Shown: positions 25,018 through 33,676 of the stretch, in pieces
Layout of the letters: each line of letters starts with the position of its first letter
Position numbering within the stretch: the first letter of the stretch is position 1
Source: Streptomyces roseirectus
GTDB taxonomy: Bacteria > Actinomycetota > Actinomycetes > Streptomycetales > Streptomycetaceae
NCBI RefSeq assembly: GCF_014489635.1
Contig: NZ_CP060828.1
Location: forward strand, 8,296,001-8,360,000
Direction of reading: 5' to 3'
DNA: 64,000 bases
Notes under the pieces: model-generated
Databases searched by the model: none
What the model saw: only the letters and a program-made list of their open reading frames with translations
What the model was told of the DNA's origin: nothing
Made by a program: the position numbers and the translations under genes

Positions 25018-25046
25018 TTTGATTCCCGGTGCTTTACGCTGAGTTC

Positions 25047-25715
25047 ATGTCCGCCCTCCTGCCGCCCTTCGTGAACCCCTCGGACGACACCCCCACCGAG
25101 CCCGAACTCCTCCAGCTCGACAACCCCGCCGACGAGCCGTGCCTGCGGGCGGACGCCGCGCGCAACCGGGCCAGACTGCTGGACGCGGCGGCCAAGCTCG
25201 TCGCCCGGCACGGCGCCGCCGGCGTCACGATGGAGGCCGTCGCCGTCGAGGCGAACGTCGGCAAGGGCACCGTCTTCCGGCGCTTCGGCGACCGCACGGG
25301 CCTGCTCACCGCGCTCCTCGACCACTCCGCGCACACCTTCCAGGCCGCGTTCCTCTCCGGACCCCCGCCGCTGGGCCCCGGCGCCCCGCCCGTCGAGCGC
25401 CTGCACGCCTTCGGGCGCGCGCTGCTGCGCGCCAGCCTCGACCACCTCGACCTCCAGCTCGCCGCCGAGGCCCCCGCCGAACGCCGGTACGCCGTCGGCG
25501 CCGGCCGCTTCCTGCACACCCACGTCACCCTGCTGCTGCGCCAGTCCGTGCCCGACGCCGACCACGAACTCCTCGCCCACGCCCTCATGGGCTACCTGAG
25601 CCCGGCGTTCATCCACCACATGGTCCGCCAGTGCGGACAGCCGCTGGAACGGCTCGAAGCGGGCTGGGACGACCTCGTGGACCGCGTCACCCGCACCGCC
25701 CCGGCGCCTGTGTGA
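25047..25715 (+). CDS. TetR-family transcriptional regulator
   Basis: A 222-residue regulator. The N-terminal HTH (RLLDAAAKLVARHGAAGVTM, VGKGTVFRRFGDRTGLL) begins near residue 42 after a Pro/Asp-rich leader; the rest is the helical ligand domain. ATG 25047 was chosen over an in-frame GTG at 25029. It is divergent from the FMN reductase gene and probably represses it through the paired palindromes. Confidence 0.88.
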   Translation: MSALLPPFVNPSDDTPTEPELLQLDNPADEPCLRADAARNRARLLDAAAKLVARHGAAGVTMEAVAVEANVGKGTVFRRFGDRTGLLTALLDHSAHTFQAAFLSGPPPLGPGAPPVERLHAFGRALLRASLDHLDLQLAAEAPAERRYAVGAGRFLHTHVTLLLRQSVPDADHELLAHALMGYLSPAFIHHMVRQCGQPLERLEAGWDDLVDRVTRTAPAPV

Positions 25716-25831
25716 CGAACCTCTCGTCACATCGCGCGACCCTGGTCACACGGGGCGCGGACCCACCCAGGGGACCTCGGCCTGAATTCCACTTGCCCCC
25801 GCCCGGCCACCTGCGCGCCACGTCTGCCAAG

Positions 25832-26881
25832 ATGCCGTACGTCATGGTGCAGATACCCACAACGCCCGCGCCGCCGACGCCCCCCGCGCCCCGGCCCGTG
25901 CCCACCAGCGCCGATGTCGCCCGCCTCGCCGGAGTCTCCCGGGCGACCGTCTCCTATGTCCTGAACAACACCAGCGCCGTCCGGATCAGCGAGCCCACCC
26001 GGCAGCGCGTCCACGACGCGGCCCGCGAACTCGGGTACGTGCCCCACGCGGCGGCCCGCAGCCTGCGCGCCGGGCACAGCCGCATGGTGCTGATGCCGGC
26101 CCCGGCGGTCGCCGCGGGACCCCTCTACAGCCAGTTCGTCCACGACCTCCAGCAGGCGCTGAGCCAGATCGGCTACACCGTCGTCCAGTACGGCGCGAGC
26201 GGCATGCACGGCCAGGAGGCCGTCCGCTCCTGGGCCGAACTGCGGCCGGTGGCCGTGCTGGTGCCCGGCAACGGGATCAGTGCCGAGGGCGTCGCCGTCC
26301 TCAAGCGCTCCGGCGCCAAGGCGGTCGTCGTGCTCGCCGCCGAGCACGTGCCGGGCGCCCACACGCTGATCCTCGACCACGCCGACGTCGGCCGCCTCGC
26401 CGCCCGCCACCTCCACGAGCGCGGCCGGCGCCGGATCGGTGTCGTGGTGCCCGTCGAACGCGGGATGGACATGTTCTCCGGGCCCCGGCTGGCCGGGGTG
26501 CGCGAGGAACTGGCGGGCACCGGCGCCGAGGTGGTGGCGCTGCCGATGGCCCACACCGAGGAGTCCGCCGCCGAACTCGCCGCCCGCTGGCCCGAACTGG
26601 GCCTCGACGCGGTGTTCGGCTACAACGACGAGTACGCGCTGCCGCTCGCGCGCGCCCTCCAGGACCGGGGCGTGGACATCCCCGGGGACGTCGCCGTCGT
26701 CGGCGCCGACGACCTCCTGATCGCCCGCCTCGCCCGGCCCCGCCTCACCTCCGTCGCGATCCGGCTGCCCGCCGGGCCCGCCCTCGCCGACCTGGTCGAC
26801 CGCGCCGTGCACCGGCCCGGCACCGAGGCCGAGCACCCAGGCGCCATCCAAGTCGCCCTCGTGGTGCGGGAGTCCAGCTGA
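25832..26881 (+). CDS. LacI-family transcriptional regulator
   Basis: A 349-residue protein. The LacI HTH (TSADVARLAGVSRATVSYVL, then NNTSAVRISEPTRQRVHDAA) starts near residue 25 and the periplasmic-binding-like effector domain follows (FGYNDEYALPLARAL, DIPGDVAVVGADDL). The hinge is RSLRAGHSRMV. Starts at ATG 25832 and ATG 25844 are both in frame; neither has a strong ribosome site. An aldehyde dehydrogenase gene follows in the same direction after 190 bases and may be its target. Confidence 0.88.
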   Translation: MPYVMVQIPTTPAPPTPPAPRPVPTSADVARLAGVSRATVSYVLNNTSAVRISEPTRQRVHDAARELGYVPHAAARSLRAGHSRMVLMPAPAVAAGPLYSQFVHDLQQALSQIGYTVVQYGASGMHGQEAVRSWAELRPVAVLVPGNGISAEGVAVLKRSGAKAVVVLAAEHVPGAHTLILDHADVGRLAARHLHERGRRRIGVVVPVERGMDMFSGPRLAGVREELAGTGAEVVALPMAHTEESAAELAARWPELGLDAVFGYNDEYALPLARALQDRGVDIPGDVAVVGADDLLIARLARPRLTSVAIRLPAGPALADLVDRAVHRPGTEAEHPGAIQVALVVRESS

Positions 26882-26941
26882 AGATCGGCGGTGAAACCGT
26901 GGCACAGGGGCATCGCAATCGCGTTCGACGCGCCTAAGCTG

Positions 26942-26953
26942 TTGCGCGCTCAA
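26942..26953. promoter_or_regulatory. possible LacI-type operator before the aldehyde dehydrogenase
   Basis: TTGCGCGCTCAA is a 12-bp imperfect palindrome with a central CG (TTGxGCGCxCAA), the pattern common to LacI/PurR-family operators. It lies 120 bases before the aldehyde dehydrogenase start and just after the LacI gene. It is short, so chance is possible. Confidence 0.3.
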
Positions 26954-27072
26954 CCAATCGGGGTGCGTGCCCGACACCGTCGCGCGCCCTGACGCACGCG
27001 TGCCCCACCGCTCGCGGGCCGCCGTCCACGCGCGCCCCCGTACGCCCGCGAGCCGTCGAACGGAGAGCCGAC

Positions 27073-28506
27073 ATGCCGCTGCTGCGCGACCCCTCGACCC
27101 GGCCGCCCCTCACGGGCCCCGAACACCCCGTCGTCGAACCCGCCACGGGCGACCGGCTCGCACTGCTGACCCTCGCCGCGCCTGAAGACGTCCCCCGCGC
27201 CACCGAGGCGGCCCAGGATGCCCAGCGGGAGTGGGCCGCCGCCCCGCACCACGTCCGCGCGGCCGTCCTGCGCCGGGCCGGGGACCTGTTCACCGCGCAC
27301 GCCGACGAGTTGCGCGACTGGCTCGTGCGTGAGGCCGGCTCCATACCCGGCAAGGCCGACTTCGAACTCCACGTCGCCGCCCAGGAGTGCTACGAGGCCG
27401 CCGCCCTCGCCTCCCGGCCCACCGGACAGCTCCTGCCCAGCGAACAGCCCCGGCTCTCCTACACGCGCCGGCTGCCCGTCGGCGTCGTCGGGGTCATCGC
27501 GCCCTTCAACGCGCCGCTGATCCTCTCCATCCGCTCGGTCGCGCCCGCGCTCGCGCTCGGCAACGCCGTCGTCCTCAAACCGGACCCGCGCACGGCCGTC
27601 TGCGGCGGGTACGCCCTCGCCGACGTGTTCGCCGAAGCGGGGCTGCCCGAGGGGCTGCTGCACGTGCTGCCGGGCGGCGCCGACACCGGGGCCGCGCTCG
27701 TCGCCGACCCCCGCGTGCCCGTCCTGTCGTTCACCGGGTCCACCGGCGCCGGACGGGCCGTCGGGGAACTCGCCGGACGCCACCTCAAGCGGGCCCACCT
27801 CGAACTCGGCGGGAACTCCGCGCTGCTCGTCCTGGCGGACGCCGACCTCGACGCCGTCATCTCCACCGCGGCTTGGGGCTCCTTCTTCCACCAGGGCCAG
27901 ATCTGCATGACCACCGGACGCCACCTCGTCCACCGCTCCCTGTACGACGAGTACGTCGACCGCCTCGCCGCCAAGGCCGACTCCCTCGCCGTCGGCGACC
28001 CCCACCGCGAGCGGGTCCACCTCGGGCCGCTCATCGACGACGGCCAGCTCGCCAAGGTCCACGGGCTGGTCACCGCGTCCACCGCGGCCGGCGCCAAGCT
28101 CGCCGCCGGAGGCACCCACGAGGGGCGTTTCTACCGGCCGACCGTCCTCGCCGACACCGGCGACACCACCCCCGCCTACACCGACGAGGTCTTCGGGCCC
28201 GTCGCACCCGTGCGGCCCTTCGACAGCGACGAAGAGGCCGTCGCCCTCGCCGGCGCGAGCACGTACGGCCTCTCCCTCGGCATCGTCACCCCCGACGTCA
28301 CCCGCGGGCTCGACCTCGCCGCCCGCATCCCCACCGGGATCGTCCACATCAACGACCAGACCGTGAACGACGAGGCCGTCGCCCCCTTCGGCGGACTCGC
28401 CGCCTCCGGCAACGGCGCCCGGTTCGGGGGCGACGCCAACCTCGACGCGTTCACCGAGGTGCGGTGGACGACCGTGCGCGGGGACGTCGCCGGGTACCCG
28501 TTCTGA
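27073..28506 (+). CDS. aldehyde dehydrogenase (benzaldehyde-dehydrogenase-like)
   Basis: A 477-residue NAD(P)-dependent aldehyde dehydrogenase. Nucleotide-binding FTGSTGAGRAVGEL is near 220, the catalytic Glu is in LELGGNS (about 252), the catalytic Cys in GQICMTTG (about 277), and EVFGPVAPV is near 375. Wording around the active site (GQICMTTGRHLVH) is like the benzaldehyde/vanillin dehydrogenase group. ATG 27073 follows CGGAGAG. Probable substrates are aromatic aldehydes, by resemblance only. Confidence 0.9.
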   Translation: MPLLRDPSTRPPLTGPEHPVVEPATGDRLALLTLAAPEDVPRATEAAQDAQREWAAAPHHVRAAVLRRAGDLFTAHADELRDWLVREAGSIPGKADFELHVAAQECYEAAALASRPTGQLLPSEQPRLSYTRRLPVGVVGVIAPFNAPLILSIRSVAPALALGNAVVLKPDPRTAVCGGYALADVFAEAGLPEGLLHVLPGGADTGAALVADPRVPVLSFTGSTGAGRAVGELAGRHLKRAHLELGGNSALLVLADADLDAVISTAAWGSFFHQGQICMTTGRHLVHRSLYDEYVDRLAAKADSLAVGDPHRERVHLGPLIDDGQLAKVHGLVTASTAAGAKLAAGGTHEGRFYRPTVLADTGDTTPAYTDEVFGPVAPVRPFDSDEEAVALAGASTYGLSLGIVTPDVTRGLDLAARIPTGIVHINDQTVNDEAVAPFGGLAASGNGARFGGDANLDAFTEVRWTTVRGDVAGYPF

Positions 28507-28509
28507 GCC

Positions 28510-28890
28510 CTACTCGTTCTCCGACTTGGCCTGCTGCTCGGCGATCGACTTGCGGACCTCGTCCATGTCCAGGTTGCGCGCCTGCCCGATGACGTCCGCG
28601 AGGGCGGCCTCGGGCAGCGCGCCCGGCTGCGCGAACACGGCGACCTGGTCCCGCACGATCATCAGCGTCGGGATCGACTGGATCCCGAACGCCGCCGCCA
28701 GCTCCGGCTGCGCCTCCGTGTCGATCTTCCCGAACACCAGGTCCGGGTTCGCCTCCGCCGCCTTCTCGTAGACCGGCGCGAACGACCGGCACGGCCCGCA
28801 CCACGCCGCCCAGAAGTCGATCAGCACGAACTCGTTCTCCGTGACCGTCGTGTCGAAGTTCTCCTTGGTCAGTTCGACCGTGCTGCTCAT
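28510..28890 (-). CDS. thioredoxin
   Basis: A 126-residue thioredoxin. The active site is FWAAWCGPCRSFAPVYEKA (Cys about 33 and 36), and the cis-Pro region is IQSIPTLMI. The C-terminal tail is about 15 residues longer than classical TrxA. ATG 28888-28890 was taken over an in-frame upstream start because the fold begins there and GAAGAGG precedes it. It is divergent from a pyridine-nucleotide disulfide reductase-like gene; that flavoprotein is not a typical thioredoxin reductase. Confidence 0.9.
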   Translation of the reverse strand: MSSTVELTKENFDTTVTENEFVLIDFWAAWCGPCRSFAPVYEKAAEANPDLVFGKIDTEAQPELAAAFGIQSIPTLMIVRDQVAVFAQPGALPEAALADVIGQARNLDMDEVRKSIAEQQAKSENE

Positions 28891-29006
28891 GGTGTCCAAC
28901 CTCTTCCGTAAGGGGGCGTCCGTCCCGGCCAACACGGTCCGGGGCGGCGGTATTCCGGCCGCCTACCCCTGTGGCCCCGGCGTACGCCACCCACCAGACT
29001 GGGCCC

Positions 29007-30404
29007 ATGAGCGAATCGGAAACCCTTGACTACGACGTGGTGATCATCGGGGCGGGACCGGTCGGCGAGAACGTGGCCGACCGGACGAAGGCGGCGGGGC
29101 TGTCGACCGCGATCGTGGAGAGCGAGCTGGTGGGGGGTGAGTGTTCGTACTGGGCGTGCATGCCGAGCAAGGCCCTGCTGCGGCCGGTGATCGCACGGGC
29201 GGACGCGCGGCGGGTGCCGGGCGTCGCCCCGGGGGAGCTGGACGTGCCGGCCGTGCTCGCCAGCCGGGACTCCTTCACCTCCCACTGGAAGGACGACGGC
29301 CAGGTCGGCTGGGTGGAGGGCATCGGCGTCGACCTCTTCCGGGGGCAGGGGCGGATCGCCGGGGAGCGGACGGTGACGGTCGGGGAGCGGACGCTGCGCG
29401 CACGGCACGCGGTCGTCGTGGCCACCGGGTCACGGGCCGCGCTGCCACCGCTGCCGGGGCTCGCGGACGTCCGTCCCTGGACCAGCCGTGAGGCCACGAG
29501 CGCGCAGCGCGTGCCGGGGCGGCTGGTCGTCGTCGGCGGGGGAGTGGTGGCCGTCGAGATGGCCACGGCCTATCAGGCGCTCGGATCCCAGGTGACCGTG
29601 CTGGTGCGGGGGGACGGGGGGCTGCTGGGGCGGATGGAACCGTTCGCCGGGGAGTTGGTGGCGGAGGCGCTGACCGAGGCTGGGGCGGAGATCCGGACGG
29701 GGGTCAGCGTCGCGTCGGTGGCCCGGGAAGGCGCGGCCGTACGGGTCGGGCTCGACACCGGCGAGGTGGTCGAGGCCGACGAGATCCTGTTCGCGACCGG
29801 ACGCGCGCCGCGCACCGACGACCTCGGGCTGGAGACGGTCGGACTGACGCCGGGGGACTGGCTCGACGTCGACGACACGCTGCTCGTGACCGGCACGGAC
29901 TGGCTCTACGCCGTCGGCGACGTCAACCACCGCGCCCTCCTCACCCACCAGGGCAAGTACCAGGCCCGGATCGCCGGTGCCGCCATCACCGCGCGGGTCT
30001 CCGGGGGGCCGCTCAACGACGCGCACACGGCCACCGCCGACCATCACGCCGTCCCGCAGGTCGTCTTCACCGACCCCGAGGCGGCCTCGGCGGGGCTCAC
30101 CCTCGCGGAAGCGGAGTCCGCCGGGCACCGCGTCCGCGCGGTCGACGTCGAGTTCTCCTCCGTCGCGGGGGCGGGGCTGTACGCCGAGGGATATCGGGGG
30201 CGGGCCCGGATGGTCGTCGACCTGGAGGAGGAGATCGTCCGCGGGGTGACCTTCGTCGGACCCGGCGTGGGTGAGCTGATCCACTCCGCGACCATCGCCG
30301 TCGCCGGGCGGGTGCCGGTGGACCGGCTGTGGCACGCGGTGCCCGCGTATCCGACGATCAGTGAGGTGTGGCTGCGGCTGCTGGAGGCGTACCGGGACAA
30401 GTAG
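29007..30404 (+). CDS. pyridine nucleotide-disulfide oxidoreductase (Lpd/MerA-like)
   Basis: A 465-residue flavoprotein. FAD-binding VVIIGAGPVGENVADR is near residue 11, the redox-active disulfide lies in GGECSYWACMPSKALLRP (Cys-x4-Cys), the NAD(P) loop is VVVGGGVVAVEMATAY, and YAVGDVNHRALLTHQGKYQA and a dimerisation domain follow. Class I disulfide reductases include dihydrolipoamide and mercuric reductases. The C-terminal His/Glu pair expected of lipoamide dehydrogenase is not evident (HAVPAYPTISE), and no 2-oxoacid dehydrogenase genes are near, so the substrate is open. ATG 29007. Confidence 0.88.
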   Translation: MSESETLDYDVVIIGAGPVGENVADRTKAAGLSTAIVESELVGGECSYWACMPSKALLRPVIARADARRVPGVAPGELDVPAVLASRDSFTSHWKDDGQVGWVEGIGVDLFRGQGRIAGERTVTVGERTLRARHAVVVATGSRAALPPLPGLADVRPWTSREATSAQRVPGRLVVVGGGVVAVEMATAYQALGSQVTVLVRGDGGLLGRMEPFAGELVAEALTEAGAEIRTGVSVASVAREGAAVRVGLDTGEVVEADEILFATGRAPRTDDLGLETVGLTPGDWLDVDDTLLVTGTDWLYAVGDVNHRALLTHQGKYQARIAGAAITARVSGGPLNDAHTATADHHAVPQVVFTDPEAASAGLTLAEAESAGHRVRAVDVEFSSVAGAGLYAEGYRGRARMVVDLEEEIVRGVTFVGPGVGELIHSATIAVAGRVPVDRLWHAVPAYPTISEVWLRLLEAYRDK

Positions 30405-30457
30405 GGGGTGAGGGGGCGGGGTTGAGATGCCGGCAGGGGCGTGCTTCCCGTCGGCCC

Positions 30458-31081
30458 CTACGGCAGTTCGAAGCCCAGCCCCTTCGCCGCCTCCTCCGGT
30501 GTGGGCTGGGCCCAGTGCTTCGTGTGGGACTCGTTCGAGGTCAGCGACCTCGGTTCGGCGCGGTCGAGGTACAGGAGGCCGTCGAGGTGGTCCGTCTCGT
30601 GCTGGACGATGCGGGCGGGCCAGCCGGAGAAGACCTCGTCGACGGGGCGGCCGGTCTCGTCCTCGGCGCGCAGCCGGACCTCGGCGTGGCGGGTCACGAC
30701 CGCCTGGTAGCCGGGGACGCTGAGGCAGCCCTCGTAGAAGGAGGCGTGCCCGGAGCCGGTGTACGAGGGGTTGACCAGGACCCGGAACGGCTGGGGGACG
30801 CGCGCGCGGGCCGCGCGGATCTCGTCCGGGACGGTCGCGGGGTCCTCGATGACGGCGATGCGCAGGCCCACGCCGACCTGGGGAGCGGCGAGCCCCACGC
30901 CGGGCGCCGCGCGCATCGTCTCGCGGAGGGCGGCGACGAAGCGGGCGAGGAGGGCGGGGCCGAGCTGACCCTCGTAGGGGGCGGTGCCGGCGCGCAGGAC
31001 GGGGTCGCCCGCGGTGACGATCGGCAACGGGCCACCGGGCGCGAGGAGTTGTTCGATCCGGTCGGTGAGGAGGGTGTCCAT
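30458..31081 (-). CDS. def: peptide deformylase
   Basis: A 207-residue metalloenzyme that removes the N-formyl group from nascent proteins. All three family motifs are present: GVGLAAPQV, EGCLSVPG (metal Cys) and QHETDHLDG (HExxH, two metal His and catalytic Glu). Residues 1-20 precede the core as in other streptomycete paralogues. The start is ATG 31079-31081. Streptomycetes usually have several def genes; this stand-alone copy may be an accessory one. Confidence 0.93.
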   Translation of the reverse strand: MDTLLTDRIEQLLAPGGPLPIVTAGDPVLRAGTAPYEGQLGPALLARFVAALRETMRAAPGVGLAAPQVGVGLRIAVIEDPATVPDEIRAARARVPQPFRVLVNPSYTGSGHASFYEGCLSVPGYQAVVTRHAEVRLRAEDETGRPVDEVFSGWPARIVQHETDHLDGLLYLDRAEPRSLTSNESHTKHWAQPTPEEAAKGLGFELP

Positions 31082-31111
31082 CGGGTCAGGATGCCATGAG
31101 AGGTCGGGAGT

Positions 31112-31125
31112 GTGACGCGGGTCAC
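31112..31125. promoter_or_regulatory. candidate Crp-type box upstream of the PepSY gene
   Basis: GTGACGCGGGTCAC is a palindrome (GTGAC-GCGG-GTCAC) and fits the streptomycete Crp pattern GTG-N6-G-N-CAC. It is about 95 bases before the PepSY gene start. The pattern is short, so it can arise by chance in GC-rich DNA. Confidence 0.3.
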
Positions 31126-31217
31126 TGGAGGGGCCGGGAACTTACGGACCCTTCTCCCCGACTTCTGGGACACCACGGCTACAGCCACCCGTCCCCAGCC
31201 CACGGAGAACCCCGCCG

Positions 31218-32627
31218 ATGTCCACCGCACCCTCGCCCACGACGGACGAGGCCCCGCACGACGACGCCCCGACAGCAGAAGCGGCGCCGAAGAAGCGGGG
31301 CCCCTGGGCACCCCTGCGCCCGCTGATCCTGCGGCTGCACTTCTACGCCGGAATCCTGGTCGCCCCGTTCCTGCTGGTCTCCGCGACGACGGGCCTGCTG
31401 TACGCGGCCTCGTTCCAGGTCGAGAAGGCGGTGTACGCCCACGAACTCACCGTCCCCGTCGGCGACACCAAACTCCCGATCTCCCAGCAGGTCGAGGCCG
31501 CCCGCAAGGCGCACCCCGAGGGAACGGTCTCGGCGGTACGCCCCTCCCCGCAGGACGACGCGACGACCCGCGTGCTGCTGTCCGGCGTCAAGGGCGTCGA
31601 CCCCACCCACACCCTCGCCGTGTTCGTGGACCCCTACACCGCGAAGGTCCGCGGCGCGCTGGAGCAGTACGGCTCGACCGGCGCGCTCCCCGTCCGCACG
31701 TGGATCGACGAGTTCCACCGGGATCTCCACCTCGGCGAGAACGGCCGTCTCTACAGCGAGTTCGCGGCGAGCTGGCTGTGGGTCATAGCGCTGGGCGGCG
31801 TCGTGCTGTGGTTCTCGCGCCGCAGGGCGCTGCGCAAGGTGCGCGGCACCAGCGGGCGCAGGCGCACCCTCGGTCTGCACGGCGCCCTCGGCGTCTGGAT
31901 CGCCCTCGGCCTCGTCTTCCTCTCCGCGACCGGCCTCACCTGGTCCAAGTACGCCGGCGAGAGCGTGACGCGGTTGCGCACCTCCCTCGGCCAGTCCACC
32001 CCCACGGTCTCCTCGGCGGCGTCCGGCGGTGAACACGCGGGCCACGGCTCCGCGTCGGCGTCCGGCGGTACGGGCGAGCACGGCGTCGGCCTGGACAAGG
32101 TTCTGGACGCGGCCCGCGCCAAGGGGCTGGGCGACCCCGTCGAGATCGTCCCGCCGGCGGACGCCGAGTCCGCGTACGTCGTCCGGCAGATCCAGCGCAG
32201 CTGGCCCGAGAAGCAGGACTCGGTGGCCGTCGACCCCGCGACCGGCGTCGTCACCGACACCGTCCGGTTCGCCGACTACCCGGTGCTGGCCAAGCTGACC
32301 CGCTGGGGCATCGACCTGCACACCGGCATCCTCTTCGGGCTCGTCAACCAGATCGCCCTGATGCTGCTCGCCCTCGCGCTGATCCTGATGATCGTCCTGG
32401 GGTACCGGATGTGGTGGCAGCGAGGGCGGGGCACCTCCTTCGGGCGCCCGGTCCCGAGGGGTGCGTGGGCGGACGTCCCGCCGTACGTCCTCGTCCCGGC
32501 GCTGGCCCTCGTCGCCGCGCTCGGCTACTTCGTGCCGCTGCTCGGCATTCCGCTGGCCGGGTTCATCGTGGTGGACGTGGTGCTGGGGGAGATCGCGCAC
32601 CGGAGGAAGAGGGCGGCGTCGGTCTGA
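31218..32627 (+). CDS. PepSY-associated transmembrane protein
   Basis: A 469-residue membrane protein of the PepSY-TM group (related to PiuB/iron-uptake flavocytochrome-like proteins). After an Ala/Pro/Asp-rich N-terminus come LRLHFYAGILVAPFLLVSAT (first membrane helix), an extracellular PepSY-like domain, DEFHRDLHLG, two central helices, a Gly/Ser/His-rich extracellular insert (GGEHAGHGSASASGG) and two C-terminal helices. Conserved His residues in the helices could bind haem. GGAGAA precedes ATG 31218. Its substrate is unknown; iron or haem handling is an inference from the family. Confidence 0.85.
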   Translation: MSTAPSPTTDEAPHDDAPTAEAAPKKRGPWAPLRPLILRLHFYAGILVAPFLLVSATTGLLYAASFQVEKAVYAHELTVPVGDTKLPISQQVEAARKAHPEGTVSAVRPSPQDDATTRVLLSGVKGVDPTHTLAVFVDPYTAKVRGALEQYGSTGALPVRTWIDEFHRDLHLGENGRLYSEFAASWLWVIALGGVVLWFSRRRALRKVRGTSGRRRTLGLHGALGVWIALGLVFLSATGLTWSKYAGESVTRLRTSLGQSTPTVSSAASGGEHAGHGSASASGGTGEHGVGLDKVLDAARAKGLGDPVEIVPPADAESAYVVRQIQRSWPEKQDSVAVDPATGVVTDTVRFADYPVLAKLTRWGIDLHTGILFGLVNQIALMLLALALILMIVLGYRMWWQRGRGTSFGRPVPRGAWADVPPYVLVPALALVAALGYFVPLLGIPLAGFIVVDVVLGEIAHRRKRAASV

Positions 32628-32663
32628 GGGGCGGACGCTCTGGTGCGGCCGGCGTGAGGGGAA

Positions 32664-33098
32664 CTACGCCGCCGGCTCCGCCAGTTCCGCGTTCGCCCGT
32701 TCCGTCACCAGCTCCAACACCCGCCCCGTGACGGCCAGTTCCTCCTCGGAGAGGCCCGCGTACAGGCGGGCCGACACCTCCGCGACCTCCGTGGTGACCG
32801 TCGCGAACAGGTCGCGCCCCGCGTCGGTGGGCCGCAACAGCCAGGCGTCGTCGTACTCCAGGTACCCCTGCGCGGTGAGCGAGTCGACGGCCTGCTGGGA
32901 CAGGGTGTGGTCCCCCTTGAGGTCGTGGGTGAGGCGTCCCGCCAGCTCCTCCGGGGCGAGGGGGCCGTCCTGTGTGATCGCCGCGCGCAGCGCGAGGTGG
33001 CCGAGGAAGGAGAGCCCGTGCCGGCCGACGACCCGCTCGGCGACCGCGCGTCCGGCGTGGTGGGCGAGACCGATGACACGGCCGTTGACAGAGGTCAT
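32664..33098 (-). CDS. small MarR-like winged-helix protein
   Basis: A 144-residue protein with LAPEELAGRLTHDLKGDHTL and VDSLTAQGYLEYDDAWLLRP, the helix-turn-helix/wing arrangement of MarR proteins, though divergent. Its ATG overlaps the stop of a clearer MarR gene (ATGA), so the two are made together and could form a heterodimer. No other function is visible. Confidence 0.7.
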   Translation of the reverse strand: MTSVNGRVIGLAHHAGRAVAERVVGRHGLSFLGHLALRAAITQDGPLAPEELAGRLTHDLKGDHTLSQQAVDSLTAQGYLEYDDAWLLRPTDAGRDLFATVTTEVAEVSARLYAGLSEEELAVTGRVLELVTERANAELAEPAA

Positions 33099-33577
33099 GA
33101 CGTCTCCTGAGGGGTGTCGCCGGAAAGGGTGAGCGGGGTGTCGAGCAGCGCCCGCAGCTCCGCCTTGAAGACCCGGGCCCGCTCGCTGTCCTGACCGCCG
33201 AGCGGATCGAGCAGCCGGTCGAGGAGGCTCTGGACGAGGGTGATCGCGCGCCCGGTGACGGCGGCACCCTCCTCGGTGAGCGTGAGCCGCATCGCGCGCG
33301 GGTCACGCGGGTCCTTCTCCCGGGCGAGGAGCCCCGCCGACTCCAGCGCGCGGGCGAGTTTCGAGACGTACAGCGCTTCGAGCCCCGTCCGGTCGGCGAG
33401 CTGCCGCTGACTGGGCGTACGGCCCTCGCGGCGCATGCCGTGCAGCGAGGCGAGGACGACGTACTGGGCGTGGGTGAGGCCCAGCGGGGCCAGCGCCCGG
33501 TCGACGGCCACCCGCCACTTGTTCGCGAGCCGCCAGACCAGTTGGCCGTGGGTCGCTCTGTCGGTTCCCGTGCTCAT
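33095..33577 (-). CDS. MarR-family transcriptional regulator
   Basis: A 160-residue MarR protein. HTH PSQRQLADRTGLEALYVSKL is near residue 52 and the wing EKDPRDPRAMRLTLTEEG near 85. ATG 33575-33577. A 17-bp perfect palindrome lies 15 bases upstream, in the promoter shared with the divergent pirin gene. It is first of a two-gene operon with a second MarR-like protein. Confidence 0.9.
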   Translation of the reverse strand: MSTGTDRATHGQLVWRLANKWRVAVDRALAPLGLTHAQYVVLASLHGMRREGRTPSQRQLADRTGLEALYVSKLARALESAGLLAREKDPRDPRAMRLTLTEEGAAVTGRAITLVQSLLDRLLDPLGGQDSERARVFKAELRALLDTPLTLSGDTPQETS

Positions 33578-33592
33578 GCCTCGATACCGTAC

Positions 33593-33609
33593 ATGGCTAC
33601 TGTAGCCAT
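33593..33609. promoter_or_regulatory. 17-bp palindromic operator for the MarR pair/pirin promoter
   Basis: ATGGCTAC-T-GTAGCCAT is a perfect palindrome, immediately followed by another GGCTACTAT half-site. It is between the MarR start and the pirin start and AT-richer than its surroundings. Autoregulation by the MarR protein is inferred. Confidence 0.6.
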
Positions 33610-33676
33610 GGCTACTATCAGGGTGGAGGCATGCGGAGGTATCCCGAGCCCCCGTCACGGGTCTAGGTTGTGCCCC

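Noticed and set aside
28971..29006. Upstream extension of the disulfide reductase
   Set aside because: The FAD-binding fold begins right after ATG 29007 and the extension overlaps the promoter region.
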